A DNA stretch of 64,000 nucleotides from Pseudalgibacter ostreae (GCF_042427585.1 NZ_JBHMFC010000021.1:52570-116569); one strand, 5' to 3'; counted from the first letter of the stretch, positions 27,801 to 36,491 are shown. The notes: a model not told the origin generated them from the letters alone. Made by a program: numbers and translations.

Positions 27801-29221
27801 TTATCCCAATGGCGGTTTCCACCTCTGGTGGTGCAGAAGTACAGCGACCATTGGCAACAGTAGTCATTGGAGGAATGCTTACGGCAACATTTTTGACCTT
27901 GGTGGTTATTCCTATTCTTTACTATTGGCTGGAATCGAGAAAGGAACGAAACAATACAAAGGGGGATATAAGCTATGTCAACAGGTCAACAAACATTATA
28001 ACGGTATTATTGATGGTTGGAGGTTTGATGGCTTCTGGAACTTCATTTGCCCAAGACAATAGTCAAGATGGTACAATTCCAAAGACCTTGACCATTGATG
28101 AGGCCATTGCTATGGCAAAACAGAATTATCCTACGCTCAAGGAAAGTCAGGCATTTATTGAACGGGAAAAGGCGATGAAAGGCACCAGTTTTGACCTTGG
28201 CAGCACCGAAGTTTTTACAGGCAAGGAAGAATATGGCAATAATCTTCCTGGAGTTCAAACAACCGTTGGTGTGCAACAGGGAAATATTGATTTGCTTTCC
28301 GGGTTTTCAAAATCGAAATTTTACAAAGAACGTATTGCCTTGGGAGAAAAGTTTTTTGTGGCAAGTGAACAACAGTTGGTGCGTAATGTGATGCAGGCGT
28401 ATGACCAAATTAATTATTACAAGGCACAGTTGCGTTTTGCTGACCAATTGGACAGTACTTATGCCAATTTTAAGAACGCTGCCCAACTTAGGTATGACAC
28501 AGGAGAAACAGGCAAGTTGGAGTTTATTGCAGCCTCTTCCGAATTTCAGCAGATACAAGTATTAAAACAACAAGCTTTCGATGATATTGAAATCGCCAAA
28601 CGTGCCTTAAAGCAATATTTGGGAACCGATGAAAACATCGAGACGGTTGATGGCGTTTACGAGCCATTGGATTTTATGGCTACATTAGATTCAACTTCAG
28701 TGGCAAATAATCCAATGTTGCAATATGCCTTGCAAAATGCCGAAGTAAGCAAGGCAAACGTGGGTGTCGAAAAATCCCAATTTCTACCTAAATTTAGTTT
28801 ATCGTATGGCAGACAAGTTGTAGATGAAGTGTCAGGCTTCAATACTTTTCAGGCAGGCATTAGCATTCCACTATGGTTTTTTCCGCAAAAGGCAAGAGTC
28901 AAGTCAGCTAAGGCAGACGCAATGATGGCAGAATATCAATATTTGGAACAAAAAGAAGTTACGGAAAGCCGTGTTTCGCAATTGCTCCAGTCCCTCGAAA
29001 AAACTAAGAAGACCTTGCAATATTATAAAGAAGGCGCACTGCTATTGGCAGAGGAACAGATAGCCACGGCACAGTTGGCATCCAAGGAAGGCGAAATTGA
29101 TTACGTTAATTACATTACAATTCTAAACAGTGCCATCCGTATCAAACAAAACCATTTACAATACCTCAATCAGTATAACCAACAGTCTATTGAGGTACAA
29201 TATCAATTGGGTAATCTATAA
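24806..29221 (+). CDS. czcA: CzcA/CusA-type metal efflux RND pump fused to a TolC-like outer membrane protein
   Basis: The 1471-residue product joins an inner membrane RND pump (about residues 1-1040) and a TolC-family domain (about 1070-1471). The pump half has the signature IDFGIIVDGAVIIVEG in TM4, whose Asp and Glu residues carry protons in divalent-cation HME-RND pumps; the usual final Asn is Gly here. A hydrophobic targeting segment, IITVLLMVGGLMASGTSFAQ, lies between the halves before LTIDEAIAMAKQNYPTLKESQ, the start of the TolC repeat. Such fusions are common in Bacteroidota. With the adaptor downstream it would export Zn, Co, Cd or Cu. By eye, GC is higher here than in neighbouring genes. 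Confidence 0.93.
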   Translation: MINKIISFSINNKFIIGLFIVVLIGTGIYSMATINLGSVPDITNNQVQVITTAPNLGTEDIEQFVTFPVELAMANLPDVIELRSISRFGLSVVTIVFKDEAGTYLPRQLVQEKLTAVAEEIPEGFGTPFMAPITTGLGEILQYTLKVKEGYEEKYDAMELRTIQDWIVKRQMALVPGVVEVNAFGGYVKQYEVALNPAKLKSFGITMHQVFEALKVNNANTGGAYIEKNHQANFIRGEGLARSIADLENTVVTTQNGSPVLVRDVAEKVGYGNQVRYGAFTQDGHESVGGQILMLKGQNPSNVIENVEKRIAEIQKSLPEGVYIDTFLSQSELIERTTSTVKTNLIEGALIVIFVLVLLLGSFRGGLIAASIIPLCLLFAFILMKQFGIWANLMSLGAIDFGIIVDGAVIIVEGTVFHIHQRMKKSNAIMGQSEMDEIAYDSSSKMMNSAFFGQLIVLIVFTPILFLTGVEGKMFRPMAFTFGFAVLGAIILCLTYVPMMSSLFLKPAKNQNSWFARFENRMDRISDKIMGLLNRVYLPILNFSLRFKAGVVIGAVALLLIAGFVFKNMGAEFIPKFDEGDIAFQALIKPGSSLTETIEASKKLENLINEFPEVKTVVSRIGVAEIPTDPMPMDIADSYIILEKDKSKWTSADSKEELIEKIQEKISVVPGVNFVFTQPVELRFNELLTGVREDVAIKLYGEDLDVLADKVQEIAAVIREVPGAADLNVEATSGLPQMTVVYNRAKMAQYGVTVDKLNDYVSAAFAGEKAGVIFEGEKRFDVVIRLAEDFRQDINSLKNLYIDLPNGAQVPLKEVADISYKAGPMQISRDNTMRRISVGVNVRGRDVKSMVEEIQQKLETEVELPPGYYVTYGGSFENLQRASDRLMIVVPIVLLTIFILLYFALNSFSQALMIYMAVPLAAIGGVFILLIRGMPFSISAGVGFIVLFGVAVLNGLILINKFNELKESGMTDLKKRIYEATHERLRPILLTAITTIMGFIPMAVSTSGGAEVQRPLATVVIGGMLTATFLTLVVIPILYYWLESRKERNNTKGDISYVNRSTNIITVLLMVGGLMASGTSFAQDNSQDGTIPKTLTIDEAIAMAKQNYPTLKESQAFIEREKAMKGTSFDLGSTEVFTGKEEYGNNLPGVQTTVGVQQGNIDLLSGFSKSKFYKERIALGEKFFVASEQQLVRNVMQAYDQINYYKAQLRFADQLDSTYANFKNAAQLRYDTGETGKLEFIAASSEFQQIQVLKQQAFDDIEIAKRALKQYLGTDENIETVDGVYEPLDFMATLDSTSVANNPMLQYALQNAEVSKANVGVEKSQFLPKFSLSYGRQVVDEVSGFNTFQAGISIPLWFFPQKARVKSAKADAMMAEYQYLEQKEVTESRVSQLLQSLEKTKKTLQYYKEGALLLAEEQIATAQLASKEGEIDYVNYITILNSAIRIKQNHLQYLNQYNQQSIEVQYQLGNL

Positions 29222-29237
29222 TCATAAAAAGAGAAAA

Positions 29238-30446
29238 ATGAAGAATATACTATTAGTAAGTACCGTATTATTTACACTTATGTTTATGAGTTGTAACGAT
29301 GCCCCAAAATCTGAACTCGGGCATAACGAAGCGGAGGTTGGGGAAGATGCGCACGGCGAAGGCCACGACGAGGAAGAAGGAGTTGTGGAACTTACAAAGC
29401 AACAGGCCGAAAACATCGGTTTAAAAACGAAAACTCTGGAGGAACGAACTTTAGGAAACAACATTAAGGTAACAGGAACGCTGGAACTTTTTCCACAGGA
29501 TAAGGCGAACATCAGTCCGTTTGTTGGTGGAAATGTGAGTTCCATTAAGGTAGTACCTGGAGATAATGTAAGTAAAGGACAGGTATTGGCATATATTGAG
29601 CATCCCGATATCATTGCAATGCAACAGGAATTTCAGGAAAAAAATGACGAACTGGTCTTTTTGAAACAGGATTTTGAACGCAAGCAGACCCTTTATGATA
29701 AAGGCGTTTCTTCTGGCAAGGAATTTCAGATGGCGCAGTCAAAATTTCGTTCCACCACATCCAGTGTCAATGGGTTGCGTTCCCAATTGAAACTGTTGGG
29801 CATTAATCCCGACAAAGTGGCGGAAGGTCAAATATATTCCGCTGTTCCCATTACCACGCCAATAAGTGGATACGTGGCAGAAGTAAATATAAGTTTGGGC
29901 GATTATGTGGGCGCACAATCCAAAATGTTCTCAATAAGCGATAACTCAAAAATTTACGTCAATTTTAAAGTATATGAAAAGGACATATACCAAATAGAGA
30001 AAGGGCAACAAATATATTTTTCCACGGCCTCCCACCCGGACAATTTGCTTAAAGCCACCGTTCGGTCTGTTGGTAAAACCTTTAACACCGACCCAAAGGC
30101 TTTGGAAGTCTTGGCGGATATTGAAAACAAGGATAAAAACCTATTGCCGGGAATGTATGTGGAAGGGCGCATAGTGCAGGGCGAGAAAAAAGGTTTCGCT
30201 ATTCCTGAAGCTGCTATCATAAAAGAAGGCGAGCAATCCTTCATTTTCATTTTGGATGAAGACGAAGAAATGGAAGCGGGCAAAATGAAATTCAAAATGA
30301 TACCCGTAACGGTTGGTATTACTGATTTAGGCTTTGTTGAAGTCAATCTTCCTGCCGAAGTTTCAAAGGATGCCAAAGTGGTCATAAACGGAGCTTATAA
30401 CCTGTCTTCGGAAATGGTTAAAGGCGAACTGGAACACGCACATTAA
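29238..30446 (+). CDS. czcB: RND periplasmic adaptor (CzcB/CusB-type) lipoprotein
   Basis: The 402-residue membrane fusion protein links the RND pump to the outer membrane channel. I start at ATG 29238, which gives a proper lipoprotein signal (MKNILLVSTVLFTLMFMSCN); an in-frame ATG 108 bp upstream lies inside czcA and lacks one. An acidic His-rich stretch (GEDAHGEGHDEEEG) follows and may bind metal. The lipoyl/barrel-sandwich halves (INVSPFVGG-like NISPFVGGNVSSIKVVPGD and ITTPISGYVAEVNISLGD) flank a helical hairpin. It is 16 bp from czcA and belongs to the same operon. Confidence 0.92.
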   Translation: MKNILLVSTVLFTLMFMSCNDAPKSELGHNEAEVGEDAHGEGHDEEEGVVELTKQQAENIGLKTKTLEERTLGNNIKVTGTLELFPQDKANISPFVGGNVSSIKVVPGDNVSKGQVLAYIEHPDIIAMQQEFQEKNDELVFLKQDFERKQTLYDKGVSSGKEFQMAQSKFRSTTSSVNGLRSQLKLLGINPDKVAEGQIYSAVPITTPISGYVAEVNISLGDYVGAQSKMFSISDNSKIYVNFKVYEKDIYQIEKGQQIYFSTASHPDNLLKATVRSVGKTFNTDPKALEVLADIENKDKNLLPGMYVEGRIVQGEKKGFAIPEAAIIKEGEQSFIFILDEDEEMEAGKMKFKMIPVTVGITDLGFVEVNLPAEVSKDAKVVINGAYNLSSEMVKGELEHAH

Positions 30447-30553
30447 TTCAATCACCATCAAAGATTTTGATTCCGGGTTTGTTTATCGTCTTAATAAGTT
30501 AGTTAAAAATTAAAAAACAGGCTCGGTTCAAAATCGATTAAAAATTTAAAAAA

Positions 30554-30883
30554 ATGAAGGAAATAAAAGCATTTATAAAACCGAACCGGATCCAAAGGGT
30601 AATTGAAGCTCTTGCTGATAGTGGTTTTAAAAGTATGACCCTGTCACAAGCAGAAGGCACGGGAGCGTTCAAGGCAAAAGGCGCAAGACCGTCGCTGGAT
30701 TTTCACGTGACAGATAGTCCAGTGGTCAAGCTGGAACTGGTTTGTCAAAATGAGGAAGCCCAAGCCGCAATTGAAACAATTCTAAGAAATGGTAAAACGG
30801 AAGAACCAGGAGACGGGATTATTTATATCGCAAATATAGAAGATGCCTTTCACATTAAAACGGGAGAATCCATAGGGAAATAG
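30554..30883 (+). CDS. PII-like protein of a metal-efflux locus
   Basis: The 109-residue protein has the PII fold start MKEIKAFIKPNRIQRVIEAL and the C-terminal beta strand GDGIIYIANIEDAFHIKTGE typical of PII superfamily members. The T-loop region is short and lacks the uridylylation tyrosine of classical GlnB. Related proteins were described as the PII-NG group because they lie next to heavy-metal efflux genes. It probably senses metal or nucleotide and modulates the pump rather than nitrogen metabolism. The gene follows czcB by 107 bp. Confidence 0.85.
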   Translation: MKEIKAFIKPNRIQRVIEALADSGFKSMTLSQAEGTGAFKAKGARPSLDFHVTDSPVVKLELVCQNEEAQAAIETILRNGKTEEPGDGIIYIANIEDAFHIKTGESIGK

Positions 30884-30903
30884 ATGGTTAAAATCACAAG
30901 TTA

Positions 30904-31317
30904 ATGACTGAAATAGAAAAATTTTTAGAAGACAAAAGGGTTCGCCCTACGGCAATGCGTTTGCTTATATATAAGTTTCTTGCAGAAAAAGAAATAGCAG
31001 TAACATTAAGTGACATTGAAAATGCTTTTGAAAAAGCAGATAGAACTACCTTATACAGAACTATTAAAACATTTGAAGATAAAGGAATAGTCCATCAAAT
31101 AGACGATGGCACAGGGATAACAAAATATGCGTTATGCGAAGAGGGATGTAATTGTGATATTAAAAACGATTTGCATTTACATTTTCATTGTAATAATTGC
31201 AATGAAACCATTTGCTTAACAGAACATAAAATACCTCAAATAAAAGTGCCAGATGGTTTTGTGTCAGAGAATGTAAATTTGGTGGTAAAAGGTATTTGCG
31301 ATAAGTGTAGTGTCTAA
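30904..31317 (+). CDS. Fur-family metalloregulator
   Basis: The 137-residue protein has the Fur winged helix (RVRPTAMRLLIYKFLAEKE and RTTLYRTIKTFEDKGIVHQI) and a dimerisation domain with HLHFHCNNCNETICL and GICDKCSV. The two CxxC pairs form the structural zinc site. It is encoded between efflux genes and the P-type ATPase gene, so it probably represses this operon and senses zinc or a similar ion. The metal specificity cannot be read from the sequence. Confidence 0.88.
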   Translation: MTEIEKFLEDKRVRPTAMRLLIYKFLAEKEIAVTLSDIENAFEKADRTTLYRTIKTFEDKGIVHQIDDGTGITKYALCEEGCNCDIKNDLHLHFHCNNCNETICLTEHKIPQIKVPDGFVSENVNLVVKGICDKCSV

Positions 31318-31373
31318 TTATTGCACTTCCATTGCACTTACTATTAAAGTACATTTATCCAAAATTAGAGGAT

Positions 31374-31736
31374 ATGAAGTTTAATACTAAAATACCTAAA
31401 CATCTAAAACAGGCGTATAACCAAGAATTAAAACAATACAGTTTCTGTTTAGAAAATAAGCAGTTTGGTAATGCTTGGTATCATTTAGAACGTAATCATA
31501 TAATAGGACAATCTTATCCTATAGAACATACCTATTCACATTGGCTTATGCTAAAGTTTGGATTTATACAAAAAGATACGAAAGAAGTAATAGGTCAAAT
31601 AATTAGGTTGCTTGTGGGTGGCTGGAAATCATTTATAAATCACGTTCCACTTGGTAATACTGGTGGAGCAAACGTGCCACCATTAAAACGAATGCCTATT
31701 CCCAATGACATTGAAAAATTATTAGATATTAAATGA
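31374..31736 (+). CDS. DUF3703 protein
   Basis: The 120-residue protein begins MKFNTKIPKHLKQAYNQEL and contains NAWYHLERNHIIGQSYPIEH and GNTGGANVPPLKRMPIP, which match my recollection of DUF3703. I start at ATG 31374 rather than an in-frame TTG 42 bp upstream because homologues begin there. The family commonly accompanies heavy-metal ATPase genes, and here its stop overlaps the ATPase start by 4 bp. No function is established to my knowledge; the conserved His residues would allow metal binding. Confidence 0.8.
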   Translation: MKFNTKIPKHLKQAYNQELKQYSFCLENKQFGNAWYHLERNHIIGQSYPIEHTYSHWLMLKFGFIQKDTKEVIGQIIRLLVGGWKSFINHVPLGNTGGANVPPLKRMPIPNDIEKLLDIK

Positions 31737-33679
31737 AAAAAAAGAAAGTCAATTTAAGAGATTTAAAACCAAATTCAGAAGTGCAACACACGCATAATGA
31801 TGGTCATAATCACGGTAATGGAAGTGCATTCAAAACCTACGTGCCTGCAATAATAAGTTTTACAATGCTTATCATTGGTATAGGTTTAGATTATTTTGAT
31901 GTTTCATTCTTTAAGGATTGGATTCGTATTGCTTGGTATGGTATTGCATATCTTCCTGTAGGGTTTCCTGTTGTAAAAGAGGGTTGGATTAGTATTAAAA
32001 AAGGTGATGTTTTTACAGAGTTCTTTTTAATGTCTATAGCAACCATTGGTGCATTTGTTATTGGTGAATATCCCGAAGGTGTTGCAGTAATGCTATTTTA
32101 TGCAGTAGGCGAATTATTTCAAAGTGCTGCTGTAAATCGTGCAAAAGGAAATATAAAAGCATTATTAGATGTTAGACCTAAAGAAGCCAATGTATTTCGT
32201 GAGGGAGATTATAAAAGTGTTTCGCCTGAAGTTGTCAATATTGGAGAGAAAATTCAAATTCGTGTAGGTGAAAAAATTCCATTGGATGGCATTTTATTAT
32301 CCGAAAAAGCATCTTTAAATACAGCTGCGTTAACAGGAGAAAGCAAACCAGATTCCATTCAAAAAGAAGCAAAGGTTTACGCGGGTAGTATTAATTTGGA
32401 AAGCGTTATTGAAGTTGAGGTAACCAATAAGTTTGAAGACAGTTCTATTGCGAGAATATTAGACTTGGTTCAAAATGCAACAGCACGTAAATCTAAAACA
32501 GAATTATTCATCAGACAGTTTGCTCGTATCTACACACCAATTGTAGTGTTTTTAGCTATTGGTGTTACTTTTATACCTTACTTTTTTGTAGATGATTATG
32601 TGTTTAGAGATTGGTTATACAGAGCATTAATTTTCTTGGTAATATCTTGTCCTTGTGCGTTAGTGATTTCAATTCCATTAGGATATTTCGGTGGATTGGG
32701 AGCAGCTTCAAAAAATGGAATCTTATTTAAAGGTGCTTCATTTTTAGATGCAATGACCAAGATAAATACTTTGGTAATGGACAAAACAGGAACCGTTACC
32801 AAAGGTGTTTTTAAAATCAAAGAAGTAAAAGCAATCGGTTGGAATGAAACCGAATTTATGCAATACTTAATGGCGATGGAAGAACAATCCACGCATCCAA
32901 TTGCTAAAGCCATTTTAGAGTACAAAGCTGAAGGAGAAGATTTTAAAGCACAAGACGTTTCTGAAATTGCAGGTAAAGGTTTAAAAGGCGTTGTTAATGG
33001 TAAAACAGTTTTAGTAGGAAATAAAGCCTTAATGACTGCGAATAATATAAATGTTCCAACGGAAACGGAATCTATTGTAGAATCGATAGTATTAGTTGCA
33101 ATCGATAATCAATTTGCAGGTTATGTAGTCATAGCAGATGAATTAAAGGAAGATGCAAAAGAAACTATTACAGCATTACACAAAGTAGGCATTAAAAATA
33201 TTATGATGCTTTCCGGTGATAAAGATTCCATCACGCAACAAGTCGCTAAAGAGTTGAATATCGAAAATGCTAAAGGTGGTTTACTTCCAGAAGATAAATT
33301 AAACGAAGTTGAAATTTTAAAGAAAAATCCTGAAAACAAAATAGCCTTTATAGGTGATGGTATTAACGATGCACCTGTTTTAGCAGCAAGTAACGTTGGT
33401 ATTGCAATGGGTGGTTTAGGTAGTGATGTAGCTATTGAAACAGCAGACGTTATCATTCAAACCGACCAGCCTTCAAAAGTAGTTAGAGCCATTAAAATAA
33501 GTCGTTCCACACGAAAAATTGTTTGGCAGAATATCATTTTAGCTTTTGGTGTTAAAGTCATTGTCTTAATTTTAGGAGCAGGTGGTTTAGCTACAATGTG
33601 GGAAGCAGTTTTTGCAGATGTAGGAGTAGCATTATTAGCAATTTTAAATGCAGTTAGATTACAACGAATGAGTTGGTAA
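31733..33679 (+). CDS. Heavy-metal translocating P1B-type ATPase (Zn/Cd/Pb type)
   Basis: The 648-residue inner membrane pump exports metal from the cytosol. It has a His-rich N-terminus (HTHNDGHNHGNG) in place of a ferredoxin-like CxxC domain, the actuator motif TGES, the transmembrane metal site SCPCALVIS, the phosphorylation site DKTGTVTKG, the P1B hallmark STHPIAKAI, and the hinge GDGINDAPVLAAS. A late membrane Asp in FADVGVALLAILNA is typical of the Zn/Cd/Pb subgroup. It is the last gene of the metal block and is translationally coupled to DUF3703. Confidence 0.94.
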   Translation: MKKKKVNLRDLKPNSEVQHTHNDGHNHGNGSAFKTYVPAIISFTMLIIGIGLDYFDVSFFKDWIRIAWYGIAYLPVGFPVVKEGWISIKKGDVFTEFFLMSIATIGAFVIGEYPEGVAVMLFYAVGELFQSAAVNRAKGNIKALLDVRPKEANVFREGDYKSVSPEVVNIGEKIQIRVGEKIPLDGILLSEKASLNTAALTGESKPDSIQKEAKVYAGSINLESVIEVEVTNKFEDSSIARILDLVQNATARKSKTELFIRQFARIYTPIVVFLAIGVTFIPYFFVDDYVFRDWLYRALIFLVISCPCALVISIPLGYFGGLGAASKNGILFKGASFLDAMTKINTLVMDKTGTVTKGVFKIKEVKAIGWNETEFMQYLMAMEEQSTHPIAKAILEYKAEGEDFKAQDVSEIAGKGLKGVVNGKTVLVGNKALMTANNINVPTETESIVESIVLVAIDNQFAGYVVIADELKEDAKETITALHKVGIKNIMMLSGDKDSITQQVAKELNIENAKGGLLPEDKLNEVEILKKNPENKIAFIGDGINDAPVLAASNVGIAMGGLGSDVAIETADVIIQTDQPSKVVRAIKISRSTRKIVWQNIILAFGVKVIVLILGAGGLATMWEAVFADVGVALLAILNAVRLQRMSW

Positions 33680-34462
33680 TTGTCCCCACAACCCAAAACC
33701 CAGTTTTTTCGTACCTCAAAATCCTCTGTCTTTTGTTTTGTTCCGCTATCCACCGCACTTGTAGTTTTTGGTTGCCAACCCTCACACAGCACATTGCTTA
33801 TTTTATTTGCTATTATATTTTAAAAGTAGTACAATAAAAAAGCAAAGAGCTGTTGCCATCCCTCACACCAAAAACTACCCCAAGCTATGTTTACATAATA
33901 CAAGTTATAGGAGCAAAAATCCTTTCAAAGGTAGCCTACGGCGTTTTATTATATTTTTGTCGCTATAACTGGTATTATGTAAAATATCCGCTATTCCAAC
34001 GCTCACATCCGAACATATAACCATATTTTGAACAAGCATTAAACAATAGCAAATTTAAAAGATTGATTAAGTTTAGTATTATATTGGTTATCTCATTCAA
34101 ACTGCACAAAACCATCGTTAAGTCCAAGTATTCCTTACCTCAAGTCTTTGTTTGTTTCATTTCGTTAACAAATATAAAAGTCCACTTTTCCCCACCACCC
34201 AAGTCAGCGGTTATAAAAAAATAGGTTAAGAAAATGCAGTAATACGACATAGCATATTGCTTTTTATCGTACCTCAAAAAAACAAAAAGCTATTGCCTAA
34301 AAGTCCTGTATAAGTAGCTTGTTTAAATGCTGTTTTATCAAACAACTATTTAAAACGCTACCCATACAAACGCTTCATCCCACGCTCAAATTGGAAATAA
34401 CCTATTTTTTTAAGAGTTTATGCCCCAAAAAGTGTTGTTCAATTAATTAAATACATTTCAAT
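33680..34462 (+). other. 783-bp non-coding segment after the ATPase gene
   Basis: No convincing gene is present on either strand. The segment is AT-rich with scattered short C-tracts such as GCCAACCCTCACAC and GCCATCCCTCACAC. Its main structure is the long inverted repeat at 33890-33983. It separates the metal-resistance cargo from the right-hand genes of element 1 and could hold a transfer origin or a cargo-exchange scar. Confidence 0.5.
33890..33983. repeat. Large imperfect inverted repeat (21-bp arms)
   Basis: The arms at 33890-33910 and 33963-33983 are complementary at 20 of 21 positions (cores ACATAATACAAGTTATAG and CTATAACTGGTATTATGT). They enclose 52 bp containing CCTACGGCG. The DNA could extrude a long hairpin. 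I cannot assign it to a known family. Confidence 0.65.
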
Positions 34463-34759
34463 ATGATTACAAAAACAATCCAAATTACAGAAGTCACAGT
34501 TGATGAATTAGCGGATAAGGTAGCAGATAAATTATTGTTTAAAATTGAAGACTATCTTAAAGAACTATCAAAACCAAAAAATGATGAATTACTAACAAGA
34601 CAAGAAGTCGCCGAATATTTAAGAATCAGTTTGGTAACAATACATTCTTGGAATAAACACGGTATTTTAAATCCAATTCGTATGGGAAACAGAATCCTAT
34701 ACAAAAAACAAGATATTTTAGATGTTTTAGAAGAACAGTCAATAAATAAAAAAAGGTAG
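34463..34759 (+). CDS. Helix-turn-helix (excisionase-type) protein
   Basis: The 98-residue product starts with an amphipathic region (TVDELADKVADKLLFKIEDY) and then has an excisionase/MerR-like HTH, LLTRQEVAEYLRISLVTIHS, with the wing GILNPIRMGNRILYKKQDIL. It is a typical small DNA-binding protein of Bacteroidota integrative elements. The 246 bp that follow hold no gene but contain the direct repeat GCGAAGC at 34970-34976 and 34980-34986. Confidence 0.8.
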   Translation: MITKTIQITEVTVDELADKVADKLLFKIEDYLKELSKPKNDELLTRQEVAEYLRISLVTIHSWNKHGILNPIRMGNRILYKKQDILDVLEEQSINKKR

Positions 34760-35005
34760 CAAATATATGTGGCTACCACAGCCAACGCGCAAGTCTATAA
34801 AGGTCAAGCCCTACGGGTTTTGAATAAAACTTTTTTCAAAAGCATTTTTCACAATCATTAAACAATTAATCTCAAAAAACTTTTATCCAAAAACCTTGAC
34901 AGTCTTATCCACGCCACAAGAGCATTAGGCTTTCTTTTTTTATTGTTTTTCTTTTAAAAAATTAATGGTGCGAAGCGTAGCGAAGCAATTTTAAATTGGA
35001 TAGCT

Positions 35006-35479
35006 ATGTCAACTTTTGAACTAAAAACACACCAAATCGGAAGAACTTACTCAAACCCTCATTTTTTTATCCTAAACAAAGGGCAAAACAGCGGAAAGCC
35101 TTTAATAAATCCTTGTCCTAATTGTTTTGTGGTATCTACATCAACCGAAGAAGAAAAACAAACCCTTTACCATTTATCAATGATGTTGCAAATAGGCGGT
35201 TTTTATGCTTATTATTTAAAAGGCAGTGTTATTCCGTTTATCTCAATAGATGATTGCAGAAACACCTTAAAAAATAGTTACACATCGTTGTTAAATGATG
35301 AATTTGAGTTACAAAAGCATATTAATATAGTGTCAGCAATTTGTAAAAAAGAAGCTGAACTTAAAAAAGTAATTTCAAAAATGGCAGATTTAAAGGTGTC
35401 ATACATACAAAATCTATTTTCTAAAAAGCAAAATCGGGCAACAAAGGGCAACAAAAACCAAACCAATCTATTAGCATAG
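35006..35479 (+). CDS. Element-associated hypothetical protein (DUF6943-like)
   Basis: The 157-residue protein contains YSNPHFFILNKGQNSGKPLI followed by NPCPNCFVV, which resembles the Bacteroidota family I remember as DUF6943; this is recall and unverified. Other features are YYLKGSVIPFISIDD in the middle and a lysine-rich C-terminus (KKQNRATKGNKNQ). No signal peptide or membrane segment is seen. It lies in the right-hand conserved part of element 1 beside an HTH gene and a DUF6266 pseudogene. The function is unknown. Confidence 0.65.
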   Translation: MSTFELKTHQIGRTYSNPHFFILNKGQNSGKPLINPCPNCFVVSTSTEEEKQTLYHLSMMLQIGGFYAYYLKGSVIPFISIDDCRNTLKNSYTSLLNDEFELQKHINIVSAICKKEAELKKVISKMADLKVSYIQNLFSKKQNRATKGNKNQTNLLA

Positions 35480-35567
35480 TATTTGCCATATATTACTTGT
35501 GTTGGTTAAAGACCGTACCAAGTCCGAACCAACTTCGAACAAGTATTAATTTTAAATTTTATATACA

Positions 35568-36208
35568 ATGGGTGTTATTTCACAAGGAATCCTGGGCGGT
35601 GTATCGGGTAAAGTAGGAAACGTAGTTGGTGCTTCTTGGAAAGGTATTGACTATTTGAGAATTAAACCTTCAAGTGTGGCAAATCCACGAACAGAAGGGC
35701 AAGTTAATCAAAGAAACAAGTTTACAGTTACTTTGGAGTATCTTCAACCGAATTTAGGTTTTATCAAGAAAGGGTACAAATCTTATGCGGTGCAAAAACA
35801 GAGTTTAATGCAGCAATGTCTTATGTATTGAATAATGCGATTACAGGAGCTGCACCAAACTTTACTGTAGATTATTCTTTAGCTTTATTAAGTAGAGGTA
35901 ATCTATCTGGAGCATTGAACCCTGCAACAGATTTAGCAACTGCGGGACAAGTAGAATTTACTTGGGATGATAACTCTGCTGAAGGTAATGCAAATGCAAC
36001 TGATAAAGCAATGATTTTGGTTTACAATCCAAGTAAAAAGGAATCAATGTATATTCTTGATGGTGCTGATAGAACTGTAGGATCTCAAATCATTACAATT
36101 CCAAGTACCTATGCAGGTGATACAGTCGAGCTTTTTATGGCATTTATTACTGCTGAAGGTAATACAGTGTCAAACAGCGTTTATTTAGGCTCTGGAACAG
36201 CTAATTAA
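35568..36208 (+). pseudogene. DUF6266 family gene, interrupted by a frameshift
   Basis: Two overlapping frames encode the two halves of one DUF6266-type protein. The first (35568-35831) begins MGVISQGILGGVSGKVGNVV and runs through NPRTEGQVNQRNKFTVTLEY. The second continues as AKTEFNAAMSYVLNNAITGA to the end at 36208. The switch lies at about 35788-35796, where one base appears to be missing before GCAAAAACAGAG; restoring it gives a single frame of roughly 213 residues. It may be a genuine recent mutation or a sequencing error. The family is confined to Bacteroidota and of unknown function. A terminator follows. Confidence 0.8.
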
Positions 36209-36230
36209 CGGTTGATGTTTTTATGTATGA

Positions 36231-36256
36231 AACCACTCTTTATGAGTGGTTTTTTT
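36231..36256 (+). terminator. Terminator after the DUF6266 gene
   Basis: An 8-bp stem (AACCACTC with GAGTGGTT) and loop TTTAT are followed by a T-run at 36250-36256. It marks the last transcription unit of element 1. Confidence 0.85.
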
Positions 36257-36377
36257 ATGCTATATTCGTAATTGAATTTATTAATAATTACCCTCAATTT
36301 ACCCTTTTTAGGTGTTTTTTGTATCCTATTTGTTGCCCAAATGTTCTAACCCCAATAAATACAAGGAAAATTACATA

Positions 36378-36393
36378 TTGCATCGGCAAATAA
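36378..36393 (+). other. Internal attachment site between elements 1 and 2
   Basis: TTGCATCGGCAAATAA repeats the mnmE end at 14 of 16 positions and still encodes Cys-Ile-Gly-Lys-stop. It is preceded by an arm-like TTGTTGCCC at 36331-36338. It is followed by TTATTGCCTAACAG at 36427, which resembles the TTGTTGCCTAACTG just inside attL. It is therefore attR of element 1 and attL of element 2. Confidence 0.78.
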
Positions 36394-36491
36394 AACCTGT
36401 TTTCTTTCGTTTCGTTTGATGTTTTTTTATTGCCTAACAGTAAATTACAACTGTTGTTGCTTTCTTATTATATACTTTGTTAGTGTATTTG

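Noticed and set aside
29130..29237. Upstream extension of czcB by 36 codons
   Set aside because: The extension lies in the 3' end of czcA in another frame and would bury the lipoprotein signal that begins at 29238.
33890..33983. Inverted repeat as an integron attC site
   Set aside because: The arms do not contain the RYYYAAC and GTTRRRY core consensus, and neither an integron integrase nor a cassette array is present.
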